From Devosia oryzisoli (GTDB lineage: Bacteria; Pseudomonadota; Alphaproteobacteria; Rhizobiales; Devosiaceae): DNA of 64,000 nt. A program made the translations under genes and the position numbers. Each line of letters opens with the position of its first letter. Positions within the stretch are counted from its first letter, which is position 1. The stretch covers positions 434,001 through 498,000 of the forward strand of contig NZ_JACYFU010000001.1 in assembly GCF_014837245.1 (NCBI RefSeq), written 5' to 3'. Positions 15,901-24,900 of the stretch are shown here, one piece after another. The notes beneath the pieces are model-generated. The model worked only from the letters and a program-made list of their open reading frames with translations, was not told the origin of the DNA and made no database searches.

Positions 15901-16848
15901 TTAGAGGCCTGCAACGGTCAGGCCGGAGGTGGAAACTTCCACGGCTCCGGGGGCGACGGCTGTCGCACTGATGACCCGCTTGGACATGAGGTTGAGAACC
16001 TGGAGCGGCGCGCCTTCTGAAGCCCCAGTGATCGCCTGGCCTTTGACGGTGAGCGTCAACGGGCCCTGGCGGAAATAGATGGTGACAGGATCGTTCTTGT
16101 TGATCGTCAGCGGAGTGCTGACGTCGCCGATCCTCAGCGTCATTCCTTCGCGGCTCTGCCGGTTGAGTGACATGCCCACCAGCTGATCGAGATGCGCGAT
16201 GCCTTGCGCATCGGCCTGCCGAACAGAAACGGGCCGCATCACGATATCGGCCTCGCTGAGGATGGCGCCGGCCGGAAGGGACGTGGCCAGTTGCGGGACG
16301 TCGACCATCAGGTCGATCGTTCCTGAAACCGTCAGCGGCTGATCAACGCCGGCGAGGATGAAGCGGGCCGTGAACGTGCTGTTGCCAGGCAGGTATCGGA
16401 GGCCGTCGAGCCGTGCGGGCTGATCAGTCGCGGCTGCCTCGATGGTGCCGACGGGAGACGCGAACATTGTCTGCGCCTGCATGCCGTGGCTCAGGATCCC
16501 CCGTGCACGCAGATCGTTGGAGATGAGGCTTGAAAGTAGCGTCTCATCGACAAGAGCGGCGCTCCGCGAGACGCGAACGGCGCTCAGCCCATTGGAAGCA
16601 AACTCGCTGAAGCCGGCGCGCGCAGCTGCGGCGCGAATGGTGTCGATGTCGACTGTGCCGGTGGTGCCAGGGCGCGGGGCACGGAACATCGGCTGCTCTG
16701 CAAGGGTACCCGCGTCGTCGAACATATCGCCCACGGTGACGATGGGTGAAACGACGGAGATATCGGCGCGCAGCACGGGCGCGGCGAACGCGCAGCTTGT
16801 CGAGAGGGCGATGATCAAGGCTGCAGAGAAGGTGTAAGCGGCTTTCAT
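15901..16848 (-). CDS. flgA: Flagellar basal-body P-ring formation chaperone FlgA
   Basis: FlgA is a periplasmic chaperone that binds FlgI for P-ring assembly. Two ATGs are available; the one at 16848 is preferred because AGGAGG is six bases before it, whereas the ATG at 16854 abuts the same sequence. A signal peptide (cleavage near AFAAP) leads a 315-residue protein whose C-terminal ~130 residues form the SAF-like FlgA domain (PAGAILSEADIVMRPV, QLVGMSLNRQSREGMTLR, YFRQGPLTLTVKGQAI). The N-terminal part is longer than in E. coli FlgA, as usual in alphaproteobacteria. Confidence 0.93.
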   Translation of the reverse strand: MKAAYTFSAALIIALSTSCAFAAPVLRADISVVSPIVTVGDMFDDAGTLAEQPMFRAPRPGTTGTVDIDTIRAAAARAGFSEFASNGLSAVRVSRSAALVDETLLSSLISNDLRARGILSHGMQAQTMFASPVGTIEAAATDQPARLDGLRYLPGNSTFTARFILAGVDQPLTVSGTIDLMVDVPQLATSLPAGAILSEADIVMRPVSVRQADAQGIAHLDQLVGMSLNRQSREGMTLRIGDVSTPLTINKNDPVTIYFRQGPLTLTVKGQAITGASEGAPLQVLNLMSKRVISATAVAPGAVEVSTSGLTVAGL

Positions 16849-16859
16849 CGTCATCCTCC

Positions 16860-17645
16860 TCAGCGCAGTTGGCTCGTGGCCTGCATCATTTCGTCGGCGC
16901 CGGAGATGACACGGGAATTCATCTCGTAGGCCCGCTGGGCGGCGATGAGGTCGGCGATCTCGGTCACGGAGTTGACGTTGCTCATTTCCAGGTAGTTCTG
17001 CAGCAGATCGCCCGTACCGTCGGTGTTCGGGATGCCTACCTGAGCCGGCCCGCTCGCAGCGGTTTCGAGGAACAGATTGTCGCCCATCGACTCGAGGCCG
17101 GACTTGTTCACGAACCGCGCCAATTGAAGTTGACCAAGCTGCGTCGCGGTCGAATCCGTGCCGAGGAAAGCCTCGACTGTTCCGTCCGGAGAGATCGAGA
17201 TGCCGCGGGCATTGTCGGGAATGGTGATGCCGGGGCCGACGGAGTAGCCGGAGGAATTGACGAGAGTGCCGTTCGCGTCGCGATCGAACGAACCGTCGCG
17301 GGTATAGGCCGTGCGTCCGTCGGGGAGCTGGATTTGGAAGAAGCCTTCACCGCGGATAGCGACGTCCAGTTCGCCTTCCGTCATGTTCACGCTGCCCTGG
17401 CTCATGATGCGCGGCGTTGCCACTGTGCGGACACCCGAGCCGATCTCCAGTCCCGCCGGCACCAGTGTGCCCTGGCTCGACGTCTGCGAACCGGCGCGAG
17501 TGATTTGCTGGTACAGCAAATCCTGGAACTCGGCGCGCTGGCGCTTGAAGCCGGTGGTGCGCATGTTGGCGATATTGTTGGAGATGACTTCGACGTTGCG
17601 TTCCTGCGCGCTCATGCCGGTCGATGCGATGTAGAGGGCTTTCAT
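16860..17645 (-). CDS. flgG: Flagellar distal rod protein FlgG
   Basis: FlgG forms the distal rod. The 261 residues match the family throughout: MKALYIASTGMSAQERNVEV, ISNNIANMRTTGFKRQRAEFQDLLYQ in the N-terminal rod motif, GEGFFQIQLPDGRTAYTRDG in the middle, and LEMSNVNSVTEIADLIAAQRAYEMNSRVI at the end. Second gene of the flgF operon, 17 bases after flgF, with its stop overlapping the ribosome binding site of flgA. Confidence 0.97.
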   Translation of the reverse strand: MKALYIASTGMSAQERNVEVISNNIANMRTTGFKRQRAEFQDLLYQQITRAGSQTSSQGTLVPAGLEIGSGVRTVATPRIMSQGSVNMTEGELDVAIRGEGFFQIQLPDGRTAYTRDGSFDRDANGTLVNSSGYSVGPGITIPDNARGISISPDGTVEAFLGTDSTATQLGQLQLARFVNKSGLESMGDNLFLETAASGPAQVGIPNTDGTGDLLQNYLEMSNVNSVTEIADLIAAQRAYEMNSRVISGADEMMQATSQLR

Positions 17646-17662
17646 GTCCGGTCTCCCCGAGG

Positions 17663-18403
17663 TCAGGCGTTGGCGTCGCCGAGGCGCTGGATGGCGTTGC
17701 GACGCAAGTCATCCTGCTGCTGGCTGAGGTTGGCGAGCGATTCGTAGGCGCGGGTGACGCGGATCATTTCCGCCATCTCGCTGACGCCCGAAACGTTGGA
17801 CCGCTCCACGAAACCTTGCATGATCCGGCTGCCGGAAGCGGCGACGGGATTGGCGCCCGAGAACAGGTTCGCGCCTTCGCGCTTGAGGCTTTGCGGGTTG
17901 GCGAAGTCCACCAGCTTGAGCTGTCCCTTGGCGCCTGCGCTGGACGAAATTGCTCCGTCCGGCGCGATAGTGATGTTCTTTTCTTCTGGACCGAAGGTGA
18001 TCGGGCCACCGGTGCTGAGCACGGGATTGCCGGAGAGGTCGACAAGGGTACCCGAGTTGTCGAGCTGGAACGACCCGGCTTTGGTGTAGCGCTCGCCGGC
18101 TGCGGTCTGCACCGCCAAGAAACCGTTGCCATTGATGGCAACGTCGAGGTCGTTGCCGGTCTGGACCATGGCGCCAGCGCCCAGATCGTGGACTGTCGCC
18201 CAGTCCTGGACGTAATGCAGTGGCTGGTCGGGGCGGGGAAAGTCGTTATCCCGCGCCACAGGCATCAGGTAGTCCTCGAACAGGATGTTCTCTGCCTTGA
18301 AGCCGGTGGTGTTGAGATTCGCGATGTTGTTGGACACTACGTCCATCTGCCGCTGCAGCGCGATCTGCCGCGACAGGCCGATAAGTTGCGCATTCTCGAT
18401 CAT
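17663..18403 (-). CDS. flgF: Flagellar proximal rod protein FlgF
   Basis: FlgF is a proximal-rod component related to FlgG. The frame extends upstream, but the ATG at 18403 gives the expected start MIENAQLIGLSRQIALQRQMD followed by VVSNNIANLNTTGFKAENILFEDYLMP. The centre has GNGFLAVQTAAGERYTKAGSF, and the C-terminus FVERSNVSGVSEMAEMIRVTRAYESLANL, giving 246 residues. First gene of the flgF-flgG-flgA-flgH operon, with a sigma-54-like promoter 63-77 bases upstream of the start and fliL transcribed divergently. Confidence 0.94.
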   Translation of the reverse strand: MIENAQLIGLSRQIALQRQMDVVSNNIANLNTTGFKAENILFEDYLMPVARDNDFPRPDQPLHYVQDWATVHDLGAGAMVQTGNDLDVAINGNGFLAVQTAAGERYTKAGSFQLDNSGTLVDLSGNPVLSTGGPITFGPEEKNITIAPDGAISSSAGAKGQLKLVDFANPQSLKREGANLFSGANPVAASGSRIMQGFVERSNVSGVSEMAEMIRVTRAYESLANLSQQQDDLRRNAIQRLGDANA

Positions 18404-18465
18404 CGACTTCCCGTCCTGTCCCCAAGGTTCCTGCTTCCCCAAGCTGGCGCCTTGCCATTAGCAAT

Positions 18466-18480
18466 GCAGCAACCATGCCA
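18466..18480 (-). promoter_or_regulatory. Sigma-54 -24/-12 promoter for flgF operon
   Basis: The minus strand reads TGGCATGGTTGCTGC: GG and GC are ten bases apart, with one mismatch in the -24 block (TGGCACG) and one in the -12 block (TTGC). It is correctly oriented for flgF. Confidence 0.72.
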
Positions 18481-18551
18481 ACCTAAAATATGGCTACATA
18501 TCAAATATTTGCTCTCTTACTGGGTGTAGGGTTGGCGCGGCAGGGTCGGTG

Positions 18552-18574
18552 TGCCGGGCAAAAGCTGCCCGGCA
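18552..18574. repeat. 9-bp perfect inverted repeat in flgF/fliL intergenic region
   Basis: TGCCGGGCA and TGCCCGGCA separated by AAAGC. It sits between the sigma-54-like promoter of flgF and the CtrA-like site of fliL. It could be a regulator-binding site for the divergent promoters, or a hairpin; the following AAAA gives no T-tract on the plus strand. Confidence 0.75.
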
Positions 18575-18598
18575 AAATCTGCCGAGGCGGGGGTGTTT

Positions 18599-18614
18599 GT
18601 AACCAATCATTAAC
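18599..18614. promoter_or_regulatory. CtrA-like box upstream of fliL
   Basis: GTAA-N7-TTAAC, one mismatch from the CtrA consensus, 67-82 bases upstream of the fliL start. Confidence 0.5.
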
Positions 18615-18680
18615 CAAACGCGCCTTAGCTGAAGCCACGCCGGAATCCTCCGGAAAAGCTGGCATCTCGATTGGAAGACC

Positions 18681-19187
18681 ATGGCTGCGGAAGCGGAAGT
18701 CGGAACCGAAGTACCCGCGAAGAAGAAGGGCATTCCCAAGCTCTTCATCTTCATCGGAGCAGCGGTCGTCGTCGTGCTGCTGGGCGGCGCCGGTCTATTC
18801 TTCGTCATGTCATCATCCGGCGCACCGGACGCTGCGGCCGAAGAGCATGGCGAGACGGCCGCTGCTGGGGCGCCGTCACACGACACGTTCATCTTCAACC
18901 TCCCGCCGATGATGGTGAACCTCAACAGCGACGGCTCGAACCAGTCGTTCATGAAGCTGACCATCGCGCTCGAAGTCGCTGACGAGGAGATGATGGCCCA
19001 GATCCAGCCACGTCTCGCCAAGGTCGTGGACGCCTTCCAGGTGTACCTGCGTGAGCTGCGAAAGAGCGATCTCGAGGGATCTGCCGGCATATATCGGCTG
19101 AAGGAGGAACTGCTGCGGCGGGTGAACCTGGCGATCTATCCCGCACATGTTGAAAGCGTGTTGTTCAAGGAAATCCTGGTGCAGTGA
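18681..19187 (+). CDS. fliL: Flagellar basal-body-associated protein FliL
   Basis: FliL is a single-span inner-membrane protein that rings the stator units. Residues 1-20 are cytoplasmic (AKKKG stop-transfer signal), ~20-43 are the membrane helix (LFIFIGAAVVVVLLGGAGLFFVM), then an Ala/Gly/Glu linker and the periplasmic SPFH-like domain (FIFNLPPMMVNLNSDG, FMKLTIALEVADEEM, ending YPAHVESVLFKEILVQ). The 168-residue length is normal. The stop overlaps the fliM start (TGATG), so translation is coupled. Confidence 0.95.
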   Translation: MAAEAEVGTEVPAKKKGIPKLFIFIGAAVVVVLLGGAGLFFVMSSSGAPDAAAEEHGETAAAGAPSHDTFIFNLPPMMVNLNSDGSNQSFMKLTIALEVADEEMMAQIQPRLAKVVDAFQVYLRELRKSDLEGSAGIYRLKEELLRRVNLAIYPAHVESVLFKEILVQ

Positions 19188-20374
19188 TGGCCGGCCCAAG
19201 CGATCAGGACAAGCTGTCGGAAGACTGGGGTCTCGACGACATCGATGCAGCTCCGGTGGGCGATGACAGCTTGGGCGTAGAGCTTTCCGAGGAAGAGCGC
19301 GCTGCCGCTGCGGCGGCCGAATGGGCCGCCATGATTGAGGGCAGCGATAACGACGGTGAGGGTGGAGCCGACCGAGTCCTCAATCAGGACGAGATCGACA
19401 GCCTTCTGGGCTTTGATTCCAGTGCAGCCAGTAACGTCGAGCTGACGGGCGTCCAGGCACTCATCAATTCAGCGCTCGTCAGCTACGAGCGCCTCCCAAT
19501 GCTCGAGATCGTGTTTGATCGGCTGGTCCGGTTGGCCACGACGTCACTGCGCAATTTCACGTCCGACAACGTGGAAGTCACGATGGATTCGATTTCATCC
19601 GTGCGCTTCGGCGACTATCTCAATTCCATTCCTCTCCCGGCCATTCTGTCGGTCATCAAAGCCGAGGAGTGGGAGAACTACGGCCTCCTGACCGTCGATT
19701 CCAACCTCATCTACTCGATGATCGACGTGCTCCTGGGCGGGCGCCGCGTGGGCGGCAATATTCGAGTCGAGGGGCGGCCGTACACCACCATCGAGATGGC
19801 GTTGGCCCGCCGCATGATCGAGGTAATCCTTGAAGACACGCACCGGGCCTTCGAGCCTGTAACGCAGATCAATTTCAAGCTCGAGCGCATGGAGACCAAT
19901 CCACGCTTTGCCGCGATCTCGCGACCGGGCAATGCCGCCATCCTGATCGAGCTGCGCATTGAGATGGACGACCGCGGCGGCAAGATCGAAATCCTGTTGC
20001 CTTATGCGACCATCGAGCCGATCCGCGAACAGCTCTTGCAGATGTTCATGGGTGAAAAGTTCGGCCGCGACCCGATCTGGGAAGGCCATCTCGCCAGCGA
20101 GATCTACCAGGCAGATGTGCAGGTCGAGGCGGTGTTGCACGAGCAGGAACTGCCACTGGCGCGGCTGCTCAATCTGAAGCCCGGTCATACAATCATGTTC
20201 GAGCGTTCGCCGCGTGATCCGATCCGCCTGCGATGCGGGGACGTCGAACTCACCGAGGCCATCATGGGCCATATCGGCAATCATGTTTCCGTGCGGGTCA
20301 CGCGCCCGCTCAACCCGCCCAAGGTCACCATGGCGGCCTTCGAGGCAATCGACGAGACGATGGAAGGACGATGA
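19187..20374 (+). CDS. fliM: Flagellar motor switch protein FliM
   Basis: FliM is the C-ring protein that binds CheY-P. The N-terminus is acidic and carries the LNQDEIDSLLGF element at residues ~65-76, which corresponds to the CheY-binding region but is internal rather than at the extreme N-terminus. The middle domain (ALVSYERLPMLEIVFDRLVRLATTSLRNFT, SNLIYSMIDVLLGGRRVGG) and the C-terminal SpoA domain (VQVEAVLHEQELPLARLLNLKPGHTI) are intact. The ATG at 19187 overlaps the fliL stop. The 395 residues include a ~60-residue N-terminal extension. fliN is not in the window. Confidence 0.95.
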   Translation: MAGPSDQDKLSEDWGLDDIDAAPVGDDSLGVELSEEERAAAAAAEWAAMIEGSDNDGEGGADRVLNQDEIDSLLGFDSSAASNVELTGVQALINSALVSYERLPMLEIVFDRLVRLATTSLRNFTSDNVEVTMDSISSVRFGDYLNSIPLPAILSVIKAEEWENYGLLTVDSNLIYSMIDVLLGGRRVGGNIRVEGRPYTTIEMALARRMIEVILEDTHRAFEPVTQINFKLERMETNPRFAAISRPGNAAILIELRIEMDDRGGKIEILLPYATIEPIREQLLQMFMGEKFGRDPIWEGHLASEIYQADVQVEAVLHEQELPLARLLNLKPGHTIMFERSPRDPIRLRCGDVELTEAIMGHIGNHVSVRVTRPLNPPKVTMAAFEAIDETMEGR

Positions 20375-20805
20375 TGTTCGGGCTGCCCCTGGGATTTTTC
20401 GTGGAAAGCGCGGTGGCCGTTCTGTTGGCGCTGACCATCGGTTACTGCGTCGTGCTGAACCAGCGCCTCAAGCGACTGCATCAGGATCGCGGTGCGCTCC
20501 AGCAGATGGTGGCGGACCTGGTCAGCGCGACCAATCTGGCCAACCAAGCGATCAAGGAACTGAAGGCAACCGCCATTGATGCCGACGTGACTATGAGCAC
20601 GCGTCTCAATGAAGCCGAACGGTTTGGCGTTGAGCTGGCAAATCACATCAATGCCGGGACGGCGCTGATGGATCGCATTGCCAAGATCACCGCTGCTGCG
20701 CGCCTCGCCCAGGCGCCGACCGAGTCTGCGCCGGAGACGAACAAGGTGCAGTCCGCGCTGCAGCAGTTGACCGAACGCGTGCGCAGCCGCGGGGTCGCTG
20801 CGTGA
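20371..20805 (+). CDS. DUF6468-type flagellar-operon membrane protein
   Basis: A 144-residue protein with one N-terminal membrane helix (GFFVESAVAVLLALTIGYCVVL, ~8-29) followed by a helical, coiled-coil-like cytoplasmic part (NQRLKRLHQDRGALQQMVADL, then AIKELKATAIDADVTMSTRL). The layout and position between fliM and motE match the uncharacterised DUF6468 family of alphaproteobacterial flagellar operons (family name from memory). The ATG overlaps the fliM stop (ATGATG) and the stop overlaps the motE GTG start, so it is locked into the motor operon. Its function is not known. Confidence 0.75.
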   Translation: MMFGLPLGFFVESAVAVLLALTIGYCVVLNQRLKRLHQDRGALQQMVADLVSATNLANQAIKELKATAIDADVTMSTRLNEAERFGVELANHINAGTALMDRIAKITAAARLAQAPTESAPETNKVQSALQQLTERVRSRGVAA

Positions 20806-21839
20806 ACAAGGTTCGCCTTCTCCCCGTCGTCATCTTGGCCGTTGCCGCACTTCTTGTGCTCAAGACCCTCGGTCTTGTGACCAATGGCGGCTATGTGCTT
20901 GGCGGCGTTACGGTCGCTTCGGCGGCGGGGGGTGGCAGCGGCGCTGGCGCGCCGGCGGAAGGAGCTTCAGGCGAAGCGACCCTTCCTGGTGATCACACGA
21001 TAGAAGACACAGCCCCGACAATCGGCGACTCGGACCCCACTGTGGGCGCCACGCCAGATGCCAGCGGGCACCAAGCCAGCAGCGGCGATGATACTCCCGC
21101 CGAAGTCGCTGCGACTGGTCATGAATCGGAGGCCCAGCCTGCCGATAGCGCCGACGGTGCGGAGAGTGATCCTGGCGAAGACCCGGCCAACAGCGTCGCG
21201 GCTGCCAATGCCTGTGATCCTCAGCCCGTTGCGGCAGAGGGACAGGCCGCGCCCGAATCCGAGGCCGACACCAGCGGCAGCGGTCAACTGCTTGTCATTC
21301 CCGCCGATTGTCCTCCTCTGATCGACGCCCTGCCGCAACTGCTGACCCCAGATGGTCCGCAGCTGCTGGGTGGGGGTGACAGCACGCTCACCGAGCAGGC
21401 GCTTCTGCAGCGCCTCGCCGAGCGCCGGAAGGAACTCGAGACCTACGAGCAGGATCTCAATCTCCGGTCGTCCCTCGTCGATGCTGCCGAGAAGCGCCTC
21501 GAAGAACGGAGCCAGACCTTGCAGCAAATCGAAGGCCAGATCTCCGCTCTCGTTGACCAGCGCAAGCAGATGGAGGAAGGCCAGTTCGCCGGTATCGTGG
21601 CGATGTACGAAACGATGAAGCCCAAGGATGCTGCCGCCATCTTCAACACGCTCGACATCGAGGTGCTGTTGCGCGTCGCCAAGATGATGAGTCCGCGCAA
21701 GATGGCACCTATCCTGGCGGAGATGGATACCCAGCGCGCCCAGGAGTTGACGGTGCGCATGGCAGCACTGTCCGATGCACCCATCGAACAGATGACGCCG
21801 GCCAATCTCGCGGACCTGCCCCAGATCGTCGGCCAGTAA
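20802..21839 (+). CDS. motE: Flagellar motor protein MotE (MgtE-N/FliG-like domain)
   Basis: MotE is described in rhizobia as a periplasmic chaperone for the motor protein MotC. This 345-residue product has an N-terminal membrane anchor or signal (LLPVVILAVAALLVLKTLGL), a long Gly/Ala/Glu/Asp low-complexity stretch (~45-165), a coiled coil (~200-250, QALLQRLAERRKELETYEQDL), and a C-terminal MgtE_N/FliG-like helical domain (YETMKPKDAAAIFNTLDIEVLLRVAKMM). GTG start overlapping the previous stop. The acidic spacer is longer than I would expect. A large TPR gene, possibly the MotC equivalent, follows 146 bases later. Confidence 0.85.
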   Translation: MNKVRLLPVVILAVAALLVLKTLGLVTNGGYVLGGVTVASAAGGGSGAGAPAEGASGEATLPGDHTIEDTAPTIGDSDPTVGATPDASGHQASSGDDTPAEVAATGHESEAQPADSADGAESDPGEDPANSVAAANACDPQPVAAEGQAAPESEADTSGSGQLLVIPADCPPLIDALPQLLTPDGPQLLGGGDSTLTEQALLQRLAERRKELETYEQDLNLRSSLVDAAEKRLEERSQTLQQIEGQISALVDQRKQMEEGQFAGIVAMYETMKPKDAAAIFNTLDIEVLLRVAKMMSPRKMAPILAEMDTQRAQELTVRMAALSDAPIEQMTPANLADLPQIVGQ

Positions 21840-21854
21840 ATGCCGACGGTCACT

Positions 21855-21870
21855 TTAGGAGCGTGTTAAG
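21855..21870. promoter_or_regulatory. CtrA-like box upstream of the large TPR gene
   Basis: TTAG-N7-TTAAG, two mismatches from TTAA-N7-TTAAC, about 116 bases upstream of the GTG start. Suggestive only. Confidence 0.35.
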
Positions 21871-21985
21871 CACGGATCGCTAGGGTCTTGGCACAAGTAG
21901 TGTAACCCTCGCGTTCCTGAGGATGTCCGGCCTTATCGGGTCTGGCCCGTGAACGCGTTCCAGTGCGTCGGGCGGGCAGAAGCCG

Positions 21986-24900
21986 GTGAAGACCGCAATC
22001 AAGGCAGGCTGGCGGCGGACAAGAATTGTCATCGCCGCAACCGCACTGGCCGTGCTCGGTCTTGTCGCGCCCGCGTTCGGCGCCGACGAGGGGCAGTTGT
22101 TCGCCACTGAGGAGCAAGGTTACGGTCGGCTGATCCTGAGCTTCCCAGGCGAAGATGCCCTGCCCAAATACACGATGCGCATCGACAACGGTGTGCTCTC
22201 CATCGAATTCACCGATCCGGTCAGCGTTATCCTGCCCGACGTGGCAACGACGATGCCCAGCTATCTCTCGGTGGCTCGCGTGGACCCCGATGGACGCGGT
22301 CTTCGCCTCGGCCTCAAGTCGAGCTTCAACTTCAACCGCATCGAGGCCGGCGAAAAGCTCTTCATCGATCTGCTCCCAGCGGGCTGGCAAGGCATGCCGC
22401 CACCCCTGCCGCAGGACGTCATCGATGCGCTTGCCGAGCGGGCCAGGCTCGCTGCAATCAAGGCAGAGCAGGACCGCAAGGCAAGAATGGCGGCCGAACT
22501 GCGCCCCGAAGCGTCCATCCGCATCGGACGCAATACGACGTTCATGCGAATCCAGTTCGATTGGACTGTGCCGACCTCCGGAGAATTCGCGCAGGAGGGA
22601 ACTATAGGCATGGCCAGTTTCGAGTGGCCGGTCGAGATAGACACGCGCGAGCTCGCCAGCGATCTGCCCTCTGAAATCGTCTCGGTCGGCAGCAAGTCCG
22701 ATGCCGATGGTTCGCACGTCAGCTTAGAGTTCGCAGACGGGGTGGCGCCTCGCTTCTACAAGATTTCACCCACACAATATGTGCTGGACGTCGACATTGC
22801 GGGGCAGGGGCTGCCCACGCTGGACGCCGCTGCACTGGCCGCAGTCGCCGAAATTGGCCAGGGCACTGAGGAAGCCCCCCCGGAGCCACCGAGCGTCGAG
22901 GCACTGATGCCGGCCGCTGCGGAGGCGATCACGCCATATGTCAACGTGCTGGGCAGCACCGTGCGCATGATCTTTCCCTTCGAACAGGACACTCCGGCGG
23001 CGGTGTTTCGGCGGGGAGATACGGTCTGGATGGTCTTCGACACGGTGAGCGGCATTCAAAAGCCGCAGGACAGCGAACCGCTGAAATCCGTAGCGCGCAG
23101 CTTTGACGTCGTCTCTTCCAGCGATGCCCAGATCGTCCGGATCGACCTCGCGCAGAACCGGCTGGCCACGATCGGTTCGGAGGGCATGGCGTGGGTCCTT
23201 TCGCTTGGCGATGTCATGCTGAGCCCAACGGAGCCGATGGCGCTTTCGCGCCGTCGTGATCTGGAGGGGTCATTCGAGATGACGGCGGACATCCGGCGCC
23301 CCGGCCGCATCCATGACTTCACCGATCCGGAGGTTGGAGACCGCCTCAAGGTTGTCACGGCTTATCCTCCTGCGCGCGGCATTACGCGCACTCTCGACTA
23401 CGTCGACTTCACGGCGTTGCGCAGCGTGCACGGCCTCGTCATTAAGCCGAAATCCCAGGATGTATCCGTCGCGATTGACACCGATCTTGCAGTTGTCACC
23501 AGCACCACCGGATTGACCGTGTCGGCCTTGGACGCCTTGCGCAACATCGGCAGCGAGGCACAAGAGGCGGGACGCGCGTCCTATATCGACCTGGCGAACC
23601 TACAGCAGCCGGACCCGGCGGCGTTTGCCGAGCACGTGGACGAACTGGAACGTCGCGCTGCCGAGAGAGAAGGTCGGGAGCGCGACGTGTCGCGGCTCGA
23701 CCTTGCGCAGTATTATGTCGCCAATCAGCTCTCTTACGAGGCCCTCGGCATCACCAAGGTGATGGAGGCGGACCTCAAGGCGGAAGACCTGACACGCAGG
23801 CTGCGGATGACGGACGCCATCGCCAGCATCATGGCTGGCCGTCCTCGCGATGCCATGGCTACTCTTAACGCGGCCGCTCTGAACCAGGAAGTGGATGCCA
23901 TCTTCTGGCGCACCATCGCGCGAGTGGAGGATCATGACTACAAGGGCGCACGTCTCGATGCGATTGAAGCCCGAACCATTGCGGACAGTTACCCCATCTG
24001 GGCACGCAACGCCTTCCGTCTCGCGGCCGCACGGGCAGGGGTAGAAGACAATGATCCGGTAATGGCCGACAAGATGCTGGAGGACATCGATTTCGCCAGT
24101 CTTAGCGTCGAGGATGCCTCACTCTATCATCTGCTTTCGGCACGAGTGGACGAGGAGCAGGGACGCGAGCAGGACGCCATCGACGCCTATGGCCAGGTTA
24201 TCGCCTCCGAGGTTCGCCCCACCCGCGCCGAGGCCGTGTACCGAACGCTCCTACTGCTCGACAAGCAGGGTCGGCTCGATGTTCCCAAAGCTACGCAGAC
24301 GCTGGCCGCGGAAACGCTGCTCTGGCGCGGGGACGCGCTGGAAGCGGACATGCAGACGCTGCTCGCCCAGCTCTATTTCCGCGACCAGCAGTATCGCCTC
24401 GGATTCGAGACGGTAAAGGCAGCCGTCTCGAACTATCCTGAGAGCCCGCAGGTCAATGCCTTGCGGGACCAGGCGCAGGCGATGTTCACCGACCTCTTCC
24501 TCAACGGTCTTGCCGATTCCATCCGACCGGTTGAGGCGCTGGCGATTTATTACGATTTCCGGCACCTGACGCCGCCTGGCACGAAGGGCGACGAAATGAT
24601 CCGCAACCTTGCGCGACGCCTTGTCCGGGTAGACCTGCTGCCACAGGCTGCAGAACTGCTACAGTATCAGTTGGACAGCCGACTGCGCGGGGTGGCGCGG
24701 ACACAGATTGCCGCAGACCTTGCCATCATCTACCTCGCAGACCGCAGGCCGCAGGACGCGATCCGGGTTCTCAATGACACGCGCCTGCCCAATATCTCCC
24801 CGGCGCTGGACCGGCAACGGCGGATTCTGGAAGCCCGGGCGATGATCGATGGCGGGCGGGACCAGCTGGCTCTTGATATGCTGAGCGACATGAGCGGCAA

